From Membranipora membranacea (lineage: Eukaryota > Bryozoa > Gymnolaemata > Cheilostomatida > Membraniporidae): a stretch of DNA of 64,000 bases. Position numbers and translations under genes: made by a program. Below are positions 51,501 to 62,770 of the stretch, piece after piece (positions within the stretch are counted from its first letter, which is position 1; each line of letters opens with the position of its first letter). Below the pieces are notes generated by a model. The model was not told the DNA's origin, did not search any database, and was given only the letters and a program-made list of their open reading frames with translations. The stretch is taken from NCBI GenBank assembly GCA_914767715.1, contig OU612074.1:1379501-1443500 (forward strand), in the 5' to 3' direction.

Positions 51501-51712
51501 TAGGCCTATGTACTACGGATGTTTGCCCTATTTTTAGTTCTCACCTCCTGCTTGGCAGCATGCTGTTCACTGTGCCTTTCCCTTCTTCCAGCTCCCTGCT
51601 TAGCCTTTGAATCGTTCTTTTCTGCTGACACATGTGGCCCGTGTTGTCTGTAATACTCAAGTTTGCCTGTTGAGGGTTGGGTTGTGTGGGATTTTTCTCG
51701 AGTAGATGCCAT
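48508..51712 (-). CDS. Two-finger C2H2 protein, paralogue A, sharing the GYRVAV module (six exons)
   Basis: Predicted nuclear protein of 358 residues. Exons: 51545-51712, 51025-51081, 50428-50578, 49490-49815, 48847-49202, 48508-48526. The first exon (MASTREKSHTTQPS...) is basic and low-complexity. The 50428-50578 exon encodes SGYRVAVIALRDDDDVIHTM and aligns residue by residue with the 151-base exon 4 of the gene at 42.7-45.7 kb. Two C2H2 fingers follow, at about 162-182 (CPECEFMTSDEEAFDMHALQ H) and 264-284 (CSECEFMTTDEKALDKHSLQ H), both C-x2-C-x12-H-x3-H, separated by a lysine-rich stretch. The last exon is only 19 bases. An AATAAA lies near 48393. It lacks the HTH exon of paralogue B, unless supplied by further upstream exons. 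Likely binds nucleic acid; target unknown. Confidence 0.72.
51415..51490 (-). CDS. Candidate alternative exon of paralogue A
   Basis: Flanked by a good acceptor (ttttcag) and donor (gtaaatg), open in the phase 2-in, 0-out frame (ICVVMTENIERKTTIMFKGK...). Its exit phase fits the 51025-51081 exon, but its entry phase does not fit the 51545-51712 exon. It does fit the exon at 52244-52483. This suggests two alternative N-termini for the gene. Confidence 0.4.
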
Positions 51713-52243
51713 CGCGTATCTAAAACATGAGCCCTTTTTACAATTAAGTAACCAGTCCCCAGTTCTGAATGCAGTAAAGTGCAATTGAAGCCAGCTTCAC
51801 TAGTCTAGACCTAAATCCTAGCCTTGGCACGCTGCCGGGGTGGGTGGGACAGCCTGCTGCGGCTACATAGGGCCTATATTATAAAACTAGACCAGTTCTG
51901 AAAGGCACATAACATAAATTCCATGAAATCAAGGGTTAAGGGTGTATTGATATCCATCAAAGCATCTTATCTTGTTTTGTTGTGCGAAAAGATCCTGGTC
52001 TTTGAATAACGAAAACATTGTACTTCATCTGCTGGAGTTGTTGTAGATGGAGTCAGTGCAGAAAGTGCTAGGATGTTTTATACACCCATTTTATTAATAC
52101 GTACAAATTTAGATACACATCTTGTTGGTAACAAGTACAAGAACTTAGGTAATAAAAAAACACTGATAAGCTGTATTTTAGTGAATAATATATGTGTCAC
52201 ATTATATACCAGCACACATTACTCGCTGGAGTTTGAAACTTAC

Positions 52244-52483
52244 TCAGGAAAAGAAGTGGCTGTTTCAGCAACCATCATATGAGATCCAGTAAAAACTGAA
52301 GTAGTAGGGGTAGTATCTGTTGACATTAATGCTGACTCACTGTCACTGGTATTATCATCCGGTGACTGTGATTCTGGTACCGGTTCATGTCTCGAGGGAG
52401 TATCTGGTACCGGTTCATGTCTCGAGAGAGTACCTTGTTGTGTACTTATCCCCTCACCATGAAGAAGACTCCTTTCTGATGAG
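52244..52483 (-). CDS. Candidate upstream acidic exon of paralogue A or of a third family member
   Basis: Open frame from an acceptor (attcaacag) to a donor (GA|gtaagt), phase 2 in and out, rich in Ser, Asp, Glu and Thr, with a short internal tandem (LSRHEPVPDTPSRHEPVPES). Its composition resembles the acidic linker exon of the gene at 42.7 kb. It joins in phase to 51415-51490. Upstream the foldback element at 52.7 kb intervenes, so any earlier exon is out of sight. Confidence 0.35.
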
Positions 52484-52692
52484 CTGTTGAATGCCAATTG
52501 AAATTCATAACACTTCATATAAATAATGTAAATGGGTGAACCAAGGAGTTAAAGACACTTTAACTCTTTAACTCCTTGGGTGAACTTATGGTATATTTAT
52601 TCATGCTAACAAATAAAGGGCATATGAGAATTTTCTTTTGCCAACGATATACATTCCAATATGCTCAATATGGTACTGATACCTCATTAAGG

Positions 52693-53866
52693 TAATGTCA
52701 AAGACCGATCCGAATATCAACATATCATATACCGTTGGAAAGCTGCCGAGCTACTGAAAATAAATACCTGAACAAAAACTTGATTCGATGACGTTGTGTC
52801 ATTAAAGGGAGGAAATGAGGCAAAAAACGCTGTTTTTGTCAAAGCAGATGGAGGAGTCAAATTAATTGCAAGAAATTTCAAAACAGGTGGAATGTGTACT
52901 TAGAGATTGAGTTCATATTAAAATTTGATTTTCTTTGATATATGACTAGTCTAAACTGACTTTTTACGTCACGCCATACAAGGCAGTTTTTTTGGTGAAG
53001 CCGTGAAAATATGTTAAATTTCAATCATTAATTCAGAACAGATCATAGACTCGAGACAAAATTAATTATGATTTTCCCTTACAGTACACTTCAAATGTCA
53101 TACATATTGACTTTCAACAAAGTCGCTTGCATATTGCGAAAACAGTAGACTCTCGAATACACCTGATATTTTTCGCAACCTTTTCATAACGTCAAATGTG
53201 CTCTCCAAATGACCATTATTGTGGCCAAACAAAGTTTTTTTGAAAGTTCTCACATACGAAGCCGCATTTATTACCCATGGTGCACGCAGGAAATGCCAAC
53301 AGATTTTTTCACTGCATCTTCGTTTTTCTTGAATTTAATGCAAAAGAATGGCCAAAAACACCTAAAAAGTCCCAAAAAATAGCTGTTTTTTGGCATTCTT
53401 TTGCGTTAAATTCAAGAAAAACGAAGATGCAGGGAAAAAATCTTTTGGTTTTTCCTGTGTGCACCATGGCTAATGAAAGCGGCTTCGTATGTGAGAACTT
53501 TCAAAAAAACTTTGCTTGGCTCCAATAATGGTCATTTGGACAGCACATTTGATGTTTTGCAAAAGTTGCAAAAAATTTTAGCTGTATTCGAGAGTCTACT
53601 GTTTTCGAAATATGCAAGCTTATTTGTTGAAAGTTAATAGGTATGACATTTGAAGTATATTCTAAGGGAAAATCATATTTAATTTTGTTTCGAGCCTATG
53701 ATCTGTTCTAAATTAATGATTGAAATTTCACAAATTTTCACGGCTTCATCAAAAAAAATACATTGTATGGCGTGACGTAAAAAGTCAGTTTAGACTAGTC
53801 ATGTATCAAAGAAAATCTTTCCAACGGTATATGATATGTTGATATTCGGATCGGTCTTTGACATTA
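52693..53866. mobile_element. Foldback element, about 1.17 kb, same family as 40941-42006
   Basis: Inverted ends TAATGTCAAAGACCGATCCG on both sides, then ATACCGTTGGAAAG. The centre is a tight hairpin (AAATTCAAGAAAAACGAAGA in the right half). The left arm carries about 170 bp missing from the right arm. TA occurs at the right outer edge; the target duplication is not certain. Confidence 0.75.
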
Positions 53867-53960
53867 TACATTATGATATATCGCCTTTTCAGTTTCTCAG
53901 GAACTTAGTGTCCCATCTCAAAAGTTCCTTCACTGACACGTGGCTAGTAGTCTCACTTAA

Positions 53961-54432
53961 AGACTTTATTTGAGGCTGCTCTTTTGTATCACATCTTATT
54001 CTCCATATTTTATTCTATCATGTGAGCGATTTTCAGCTTTAGAATCCAAATATTGAGGAAGTTATGGCCTCTCAAACTTCCAAGGTGACGGAAATTTATC
54101 GGCAGTAAGAATCAGCCGGCAATCCCTAGGGTACGTCACATCCAGCTAATCTAGTTGGTCCAAGTGGCGTGATGGTAGCGTCGTTGCCTATAGATATGGG
54201 GACCCGGGGATAACTAATAACTCATAATGTCTATGTCACATGTCTATGGTTGTGACATACCCCAGGGGAAGCATCCGCTTATTCCCAATGCCGATTGAAG
54301 GCAATCATCCTGGAAGTTTGAGAGGCCATAACTTCCTCAATATTTGGATTCTAAAGCTGAAAATCGCTCACATGATAGAATAAAATATGGAGAATAAGAT
54401 GTGATACAAAAGAGCAGCCTCAAATAAAGTCT
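53961..54432. mobile_element. 472-bp inverted-repeat MITE with TTAA target duplication
   Basis: Ends AGACTTTATTTGAGGCTGCT and complement, arms of about 140 bp, flanked by TTAA on both sides (53957-53960, 54433-54436). TTAA sites are typical of piggyBac or Kolobok types. The loop contains a tRNA A-box-like stretch (GTGGCGTGATGGTAGC), probably chance. Confidence 0.75.
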
Positions 54433-54436
54433 TTAA

Positions 54437-55562
54437 GTTTAATATTGCAAAGTATTTTAAACCGCATATTTCTAACTTGATTAATTGTACATTAACTAAA
54501 TTACATTGAAAACATATAGGCAGCAATGGGCAAAATGATGCAGTGAATTACGTTATGCAAAAGCTTGATGAAAATCTATGCAGTATTACATGCAAAGCAC
54601 ATTGTGGTCAACAATGGATCACCTTTTTTGGGTGATTGTTGAGCATTGAGAGAGAAATATTTATGCTCATAACTTCTCTACTATTGAATTTATCATCAAA
54701 CGCCACGATCAAATCCTAGGAAATCCTCTATTGTTTAACGGAAGCTGGTGTGTATAACATGTTGTTTAACCTATTTTCAGTTTTTTGGCTGGAGAGGAGT
54801 GCATGTTTTGGACCAAATAAAGCTAGTTTAGCCACAAAAATCCAAATATCTCAAGATGTAAAGCCATAATCAAAATCTAGACGATCTCCTGCTGTTCATC
54901 AGACAGACAACAAATTTGACTGACATCTTTCTGAATTTTGGCTGGAAAATTGTGTCCTAAATTAGTGAAAATTTTGGTTATTATCTGTTACAGTTGTGAC
55001 AACCAGGATCCGTAAGCTGGTAAGATTATTGATAGAAGTGACAGTACCAGACCAAAATGGGAAAATAAATTGGAAATTTTAGTTCCTGCACTATTGGGGT
55101 AGCATGTAATGAGTAGACAGAAATGGCCCTATTACTATTGCAAAAATCAATTTTAAGTCTCGAAGACAGGCCTAAAAACATAACGTTTCACTAAAATGTC
55201 ACCCCTCCAGTTAGTGTCATGCCTCCTCCATATGGTGAAAGCATATACTAATCAAATACCTCAATAACAGGGCACAGAGGGCTCAATTTAAAAATGGCAC
55301 TGCGACTCAACGTAAAATATATGGGAGGTTTAAACTGAGAAAAAAACTACTAGACATGATCACCAATACAATATTAAAAAGTTTCAAAAAGCGATATATT
55401 ACGTTAAAAGTACATCATTTCCTTGAAACCTCATATATTGACACACTCATAGTGCCCCAGGTAATCATTTAAGTTTGTCTTTCTTGTTTGTATTTCTGAT
55501 GTTACAACTATATTAGGAGGACAGAAATTATGTTTAATTCTTCCTGTCATAGTAAAACTCAC
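54437..55562. other. Downstream of the THAP gene, no further exon recognised
   Basis: Any later exons of the THAP protein would be expected here on the minus strand; none with acceptor and open frame was convincing. Confidence 0.4.
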
Positions 55563-56332
55563 TGCAACATGACATCTGGGGTGGATGACTTGAGATTCTC
55601 AGAGGATACCGTACGCTTAGGAGGTATGAATGTTTTCTCAGAAGCCAAGCTACTAGGTACTGCTCCACGGCGTAGTCTCATTCTGTAATGTATTAGCACA
55701 TTGAACATTACGTTCGGAAATTTAAACATTAAAGCTATAGTTGTGCGTCCCCATATTTTGTGTCATATTGAAGGTCTTAGTCTTCTTAAGAGCACCATGG
55801 CAACCTTTTGAATAGCCTGTGTACGCAGTTGAAACCATAAGCTTTACTAAAACTTAAAAATTTTTCTGAACTTTTCTCAACCACGTTTATTGCCTCGCTA
55901 AGTAGTACCGGCACAATAAACTAGGCCTATTATATAGGAATCCTCGATTACAACATACGCTGTCAAGGACAGACTGATTTTGTATATAGCTATCGCAGGA
56001 GTCACAAGACCAAATCATTTGGTGGACCTGTTCAGTTTTGAGTCATATTTAAGTCAAATGATGAGTGTGATGTTACAGGGTTGACCAAACTGAGTTGAGT
56101 AATACCTCAGTCAGGGGGAAACATACTTCCTATCAAAGCCGAAGCAATGTTTGATATAATTCTCTATATCCTGTTCACGGAAATGTCGGTAGCAAACTGT
56201 ACTATACTGTGTCACATATCCCATCCTCGGTTTAGATTGTTTGACCCATTCCACCCATCGTTTATGAACGGCAGCATCTTTTGGGAAATGAAAACAATGA
56301 TCTGTTGCTCCGCAAACACAGCATTTTTTCAT
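55563..56332 (-). CDS. THAP-domain protein, first two exons (incomplete)
   Basis: Exon 1 (56127-56332) starts MKKCCVCGATDHCFHFPKD and has the THAP zinc-ligand pattern: C4-x2-C7, then C-x2-H in TVCYRHF, with W in KRWVEWV between. Exon 2 (55563-55682) joins in phase and supplies the AVP box (LRRGAVPSSLAS), completing the THAP fold. Exon 2 ends at a good donor (CA|gtgagt) in open frame, but no further exon was recognised down to 54.4 kb. THAP domains bind DNA and occur in P-element transposases and in host regulators; which applies here cannot be told. Confidence 0.7.
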
Positions 56333-56544
56333 GACGATCAACCTAAAAGTTAAAAGTATATAGAGTAAACAGACACATCTTTGATCTAAGACAAACGAGG
56401 CAGAAACAGAACCCAAACTTCTAAACAAGTATTTTAATATCTGTGTAGGGGAGAATTGGACTGCTGTATCGCTAACATTGTCAATGAGGACCAAAAAGGT
56501 AGCACATATGTACTCGTTCAGGATGCTATCATAATAACGCACAG

Positions 56545-56580
56545 CTAGCCTGTCTTAACAAGCTTGTTAAGACAGGCTAG
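56545..56580. repeat. 36-bp perfect palindrome of a second type
   Basis: CTAGCCTGTCTTAACAAG followed by its exact complement. A near copy is at 8898-8934. Target duplication is not clear. Confidence 0.7.
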
Positions 56581-56859
56581 GTTACAGGCAGCGGCTGTGA
56601 ATAACAATCACAACAAAATTGTTTTCTGAGTCTTACTTACTTAAAGATATAGAACATTTGAGCACTGGGGTGATGGTCATGGGGTTAGTGAATTGAATGT
56701 TATGTCGGAGGAAATTATACCTTTACATCATCTGGTCTGATACGGTAGATTATAGGATTATAAGATAGGTTATAATAGCTGTGTTTCCCATCCATGCGTT
56801 TGTTCTTTCGAATATCACTCCTGATGAGAATTCTCTCAGACCAGAATAAACACGATACC

Positions 56860-57005
56860 CTATCCGCTAACTATGATGAACTTGTAAACTGTAGATCGCA
56901 GGCAACTATGAAAACAAGGGCAGCTGAAAGAGGAGAGCCCACCTCTATCCAGGCATCGTCTGCCGTTTATCATAACAGTTTCCTGCCACGAAGCATAAGG
57001 GACCT
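56860..57005 (+). pseudogene. 3' remnant of another non-LTR retrotransposon
   Basis: The frame reads MKTRAAERGEPTSIQASS, then VYHNSFLPRSIRDL, which resembles the conserved end of non-LTR polyproteins (Y-x-NSF-x-PR-x-I-x-x-W). It precedes the other retrotransposon fragment, so two remnants abut. Confidence 0.45.
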
Positions 57006-57122
57006 CCGGATAGGGTCTCAACAAAATTAACCTTGGAATGGCTACATGCCAGAATTCTGAAAATACCACTGCTCAAACAAATGAGGCACTCGGCTTTTAT
57101 ACCTGACATTGGTAGTTTACGA

Positions 57123-58026
57123 GTGTTCAAGGTACAAAGTCTGAGTGGTGCCCGGTCACATCTGGGGTTGCTCAAGGCTCGGTTGTCGGCACGTCGCTGT
57201 TCCTACTATACATCAACGACCTGCCATCAGCCGTCAGATCTAAAGTGAGACTATTTGCCGATGACACTATAATCTACACAACTACCGACAAATCTGACCA
57301 ACTTCAACGAGACCTCCTCTCCCTCGAAGACTGGGAAACCAAATGGGATGTGAAATTCCATCCTGCTAAGTGTGAGACTATCCGGTTCAGCTGTAAGAGA
57401 TCCAAGGCAACCACCATGCCCTATCGCCTCCATGATGAAGAGATACCTCTAGTCCACTCCATCAAGTACCTAGGTGTTAGGTTACAAAGTGACCTTAAAT
57501 GGCACTCACACATCACGCAGATCACAGCCAAAGCCTCAACCACTCTTGGATTTGTGAGTCGAAGCAGTCCACCCCAGTCTACTGCCCTCCGTGCCAGAGC
57601 ATACAAGCAACTGGTCAGACCGTTGCTCGAGTACGCATCATGTGCTTGGGACCCACTACCAAAGACGCTATCCAAAGATGTAGAAGCGGTACAGAGAAGA
57701 TCGGCCAGGACGGTCCTTAACATCCCCCGGACCAGCCATACTACGACCACAGCCCTTCTACAGAAATTGGATTGGAAACCACTGGCTGAGAGGAGAGAGA
57801 GAAGGCGCACCTGTATGTTCAGGGCGATGCACTACGGGGAGATCAACACCGACATCTCCAATTATGTGTCGCTATCAGACTGCAAGCATAGCAGCCGACG
57901 ACATGGCAAGCAATACAGAGTAGAGCACCATAGAACTAAAGCTCACATGGCAACTTTCTTCATCTCGACTAGCAAGATTTGGAATGATCTTAACAGGACG
58001 GACAGACTCCTCTGCTCCCCCGGTTA
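57123..58026 (+). CDS. Non-LTR retrotransposon reverse transcriptase, C-terminal part, 5'-truncated
   Basis: Open from about 57123 with VTSGVAQGSVVGTSLFLLYI, then catalytic FADD (VRLFADDTIIY), IKYLGVRLQSDLKWHSHI and the thumb-like RPLLEYASCAWDP, ending at a TAA. These blocks in this order define a Jockey/CR1-like non-LTR reverse transcriptase. The fingers, endonuclease and ORF1 are missing; a stop lies just upstream. The frame from the QG box to the stop is intact, so insertion may be recent. Confidence 0.85.
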
Positions 58027-58634
58027 ACCCTGCCCTGACCCGGATACCTTGACCTTGGAAATGTTAACGGACATATGGTTAGCCACATTACCGGAGTCTT
58101 CAAACCTACCTGAAGTTGGTGATTACGTCGGCAAGTACCAAGTAAGTTCTAAAGAAAGTAATTGAGGTAAGAATTGTGCCCAACTTATGGACTTACCACT
58201 AGTAACAAACCTAGTAAGTCTCCTGAGTAACCAACCCTTACCTGCAGAAAACCGAGATATAAAGTTGATTAGGTGTGGTTGTTTTATCTCAAATTCAACT
58301 AAAAGGTGTTGTAAAACAGTAAGAGAATAACAAGAGTCCTGTAGCAAACTACAGATAGATTATCAACTAGGCTTCAGGAAATTGGGAGAAACGAACAAAG
58401 TTGGGTGGTTAAAAACTAGTACTGTAATACCTCACCTATAGGCAAGGGCGCGCGCCTTTAATATTTATATATTATAAAATTATATTATATTAAAGTTGTG
58501 AGTTTGAATCACAGTGGGGGCAGCTTTTTTCCCGAAACTGTATAGTTCATTTGTAGTGAGTCCACTATAACATTACCAAATTTTGTTCCAATAATCGACA
58601 TAAGTCTCTCACTGTCATCCAAAATAAATAAAAC

Positions 58635-58909
58635 ATGCCAAGAGCCTCATACACCATTCAGCAGAAACTGGATGTATTGAGAAAAGTTGAAAAAAATAAC
58701 AACCTTGACAAGACTGCAAGGGAATTAAACATTAATAGACGCACAATTCAAAAATGGAGAGCTTCCAAACAACAACTACTCAGCGAAGCAACAAAAACTT
58801 CTGGTGCCAATAGTAGGCGGATATGTGTGAAGAGAAAGATGGAAGGAGGGAAGTATAAGGAGCTTGAGGTCAAGCTGTCAGATTTTATAAAGGAGAGGAG
58901 AGAAAATAG
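58635..58909 (+). CDS. CENP-B/Pogo-type helix-turn-helix first exon (incomplete)
   Basis: Starts MPRASYTIQQKLDVLRKVEK and runs through TARELNINRRTIQKWRASK, the N-terminal HTH of CENP-B/Pogo-type proteins; then a basic-acidic stretch to a consensus donor (AATAG|GTGAGT). The ATG follows AAATAAATAAAAC. No second HTH or DDE exon could be found in the next kilobase, so this is either the first exon of a longer gene or a truncated transposon. Confidence 0.55.
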
Positions 58910-59861
58910 GTGAGTTCACAACCCGCACTCCATCCAAGGGCAAGTAGTAAGTACTCCTTACCCCAACCAGAGTTGTGTCCTCAGTCCTGCCAATCAAATA
59001 TATCTTATGATTGTGGGGTGAGAGAGGGACAGTCAATCAACCCCCCCCCCCCTCTCAAATGAGGCTGAATAGGTGTTACATTACAAAATAAAGTACAGTT
59101 GTGAAATACCCTTTACCAGTGGTTCCTACATATCGTAGCAGCGGGTGGATTGTGTATACCCACAAATGAGTGTAGCAAAAGTAGAGAGCTGAGCCTAGAA
59201 TACAGGCGCCCCAGCATGCAATCACATGAATCCAACATGCATTCAGACAAGCACACTTTGCCTGCCATTGTACTCCTTTGTTCACCAAACAAAAGGCCTT
59301 TTGTTACACAACTCTCATAGGTGCATTGGGGCATGTCTCCCTGACATCGGCCCCCAGGGCCTATCCAACATTCTACAGCATAGGTGTACTTTATTTTGTA
59401 ATGTAAGATCAGACAGTTATGGGCAACTGAGAGACCAGCTCATGCCAGCCTAACACAACTTATTTCTCTCACTTGTTGTATATCAATGTCATAGTCCATC
59501 TGAACATACCTAATAATAAAATAGGCTAACATAGGATGGGTTGAGGGGAGCAGAAGCAGAAGCACTTGTGGTGTCATTGCTACTTGGTAACAATACAGGT
59601 TTGTTCCATGGATGGTGGTCCAATGAACGACCTCTCCCTCAGGAATAACAACAGGACGATATTGACCAATCAGCAATCAGTATCGCTCAAGCTATGTCTG
59701 GGACATTTGTCTAAATAAAAATGGCCTCCAAGTGAGGAAATCATTATTGCATCAGTGAAATAAAATGGCTAATAAGCCCAAGTTATTTACCAAAGAGTTC
59801 ATAACTATAGTTGTATCTCAAGAAAACATCTTAACCTAGCTTTCTATAGCTGCATCACATG
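58910..59861. other. After the HTH first exon, no second exon recognised
   Basis: A minus-strand stretch near 59600-59676 encodes VVIPEGEVVHW; a plus-strand copy (VVVPEGEVVHW) lies near 63519-63555, on the other side of the P-like element. Confidence 0.4.
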
Positions 59862-59869
59862 CCCCGTAT

Positions 59870-59986
59870 CACAGGTCTACTCCAAAACCTGGGATTTTGG
59901 CAATGTTTGACTGCCCCCCTTGAGTTTTTGTCTCAAGGGGGGCAGTCAAACATTGCCAAAATCCCAGGTTTTGGAGCAGACCTGTG
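59870..59986. mobile_element. 117-bp near-perfect hairpin element with 8-bp duplication
   Basis: Arms of about 52 bp starting CACAGGTCTACTCCAAAACC, loop GAGTTTTTGTCTC, flanked by CCCCGTAT on both sides (59862-59869, 59987-59994). An 8-bp duplication fits hAT- or P-type elements. Confidence 0.8.
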
Positions 59987-61176
59987 CCCCGTATACCTGA
60001 TAGTAGTGTTATTGATAATTGAATAGCAAAGCACACATATAATTTGTTGCTCATTTCTTTGCTGGCTCATAAAATATAGTTAGGGTGGTCTCTTGGGCCC
60101 CAGACTTTGCTCATTGGGATAGAGCACATGTTGTAAGTAGTCACCATAGACCTACTATTAATAAACCTAGACAGGTGACCCGCGCAGCTGAAGTGAGGCC
60201 TATAATAACCGGAATTCCCCAATGACATAACGCTACTGTGTTGTGCACAGTGAGCGCTGCAATGAATGGTTTTACTATATGAGCGTGACTGATTATTAGC
60301 TATAATGTCATTTTTCTCATAGAGATATCGAAGACTGATGCCTACAAGTTAATTTTATCTGGAGGGTGATGTAACAAGCAACGTCATAGTCTCTGAATTT
60401 TTTCTCTAGCTCAAATATTGAGTGGGATACGACCATTAGAAGCCAGCAATATCTGTAAACAGTGATACATTATTTAAGCATTGCAGCAAGAAAATAGCAT
60501 TTTTCTCACAGATTCAACGAGAAATTATGCAAGCAAGTTAATTTTATGTGAAATGTGATGGACCAAGCCAGCTGTAAGTCTTTGAATTTTGTATCTGACT
60601 CAAATATTGAGTGAGTTACGTCCATTAAAAGTCGGAAATATCATGACTCAATGACTGACTGTTGCATGAAAATATTTGTTTATGCGTTCTGAAAGACACA
60701 GGCCTTACCATGTGGGTGTGCTGCAATCAGTTGATGACTCTAAGCATGGCTAGCTAAAAATAGCTATAAACTTGGTTGACCTTGCACATGCTGTGTCCAT
60801 CTGTATTGTAGCTCAAGGGGTTTGTGACACGTCCCCATAAGTAGCGTGATCTTGAAAGTTATCGCTGTAGGATTTTGGGTTAGCTTAATTTTTGCATACT
60901 CTTCATTGGTGGGCTGTGCCTTATTGAGACTAAATTGTCCAGTTGCTCAGTGGATTTCTTGTACACCTGACATCGCATCAACATCGCAATCGGTAAGATA
61001 AGATTCATAACTATACTTGTGTTTTAATTTGTTTCAGTTCCATGGTATGGTATGCTCTACTTTTCAATACTGTCAGTTAAAGGTGGCAATGACAGGCGCG
61101 ACATTATGCTCTTTTTTCACTTTCGCAAAGTAGGAGAAAGATTGATGTCATGTTTATGAGTTTCTCAATTTTACAG

Positions 61177-61792
61177 GCCAGTAAAAGTAGTCGACACTGC
61201 TGCTGTGATTGGCTGTTGCAACACACCAATTAAGGATGCAAGCCTCACCTTCCACCGGTTTCCGCCTCAGCAGGAACGCCGTGACAAATGGATCGAAGCA
61301 GTGTCCCGTAAAGATTGGAAACCGAGCACAAACTCTGTTCTATGCAGCAAGCATTTTGGAAAGGGTGCATACAGAGTGCCTCCTAACCTTTCAGGGAGAC
61401 GGGCTATGCTCTACCCGAATGCAGTACCTACTATGTTTCCGGAGTATCCTGTGTATCTACAACCCCCACAACCCAAAAAACGTAGAGTGTTAAGCAGAGA
61501 CGCTGCAAACCCCCCCCCCCCCCCCCCGAGTTCCAGCGCAGAAACTAGTGAGGATCTACATACTGTGCAAACAGATACAGTTCCTGCTGAAGCAGCAGAA
61601 GCTGTAGTTCCAGATATACCCTTAATACTGAGTAGCGATGCGCCGCAGGAGGGGCGTGGGCCAACTCCTGAAGCCAAAGTTCCGAAACTAAAGAGGCGAA
61701 TAAAGACATTGCAGCAACGCATACACAGATTTGAGAAGAAGGAGAGAGTACAACGTAACATGATAGGTATCTTAGACATGTTCAGACTGTAG
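61177..61792 (+). CDS. THAP-domain ORF inside the P-like element
   Basis: Open from an acceptor (ttttacag, ending 61176) to a TAG. It contains VIGCCNTPIKDASLTFHRFP, a central W-rich DKWIEAVSRKDWKPS, then VLCSKHF and the AVPTMFPEYP box, so the THAP fold is complete in outline. Two oddities: the usual first zinc-binding cysteine is replaced (TAAVIGC instead of C-x3-G-C form), and no ATG occurs in the exon or in the likely upstream exon ending 60992, so the start codon seems lost. A long C-run encodes a proline tract. The C-terminus is a basic coiled-coil-like helix (RIKTLQQRIHRFEKKERV). It ends there, without a catalytic domain. Confidence 0.65.
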
Positions 61793-62770
61793 AGATTCAC
61801 TTATAGATACAGACACTAACGATCCGAATGATGATACTACACTGGTGTCCGTCAAGAATAGGGGCGGGCTTGTTGTACTTTCTCCCAACACAAGATTTAA
61901 AAAAAAAAATAAAAATAAAAATAAAAAAAAGTCCATAGTTCCATACACTGGTAGCAAGCTCTTATTATGACAAAGTATATGCATCCATTTTTCGCAACAT
62001 TTAATGTTTGTGATAGCTAATAAATCAATCAATCAATCAAAAGAAGCTCTTCGTAGTGAGCGAGCAACTGCTCCTCAATTATATAACATTCAATGGTGTT
62101 GACACAAACATACTTATCAAAACCGAAACAGAGTCCTCAACCATATTCCCTTAGGAAATTTGCATGGATTTATGAAATGTGCTGTGCATTCCACTTCAAC
62201 AATCAGATCCCTTATCCACCGATACATAATGATACGAGTTCATTACGAAACCCAGAAGATAACATCAGAGAAAAATGAAAATATCCGATCTAACCTCAAT
62301 AGATTGGTAATATTTCAGCATCAGTAACTGGTCTATCTATGCATATCATGATATAAAGTATGCAACTCATACTTCTAGTGGTACTTCTGGATGTTCAGTT
62401 GCATAGTAAGAATAAGACTTCTCATTTATTACTACAACCAATACAAGACACATTATTTATCTTCACTGTTGCTTCTTGCTATAATGTATCAACGTTGACA
62501 GATATTGCCGACTTCTAATGGTTGTATCTCATTCAATATTTAAGCTAGAGAAAATATTCAGAGACTATGGCATTGCTTGGTACATCACCTTTCAGATAAA
62601 ATTAACTTGTAGGCATCGGTCTACGATATCTCTATGAGAAAAATGGCATTATAGCTAATAATCAGTCACGCTCATATAGTAAAACCATTCATTGCAGCGT
62701 GCACTGTGCACAACACAGTATCGTTGTGTCATTGGGGAATTCCAGTTATTATAGGCCTCACTGCTCACTA

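Noticed and set aside
61411-61800. 129-codon minus-strand frame
   Set aside because: Antisense shadow of the THAP ORF.
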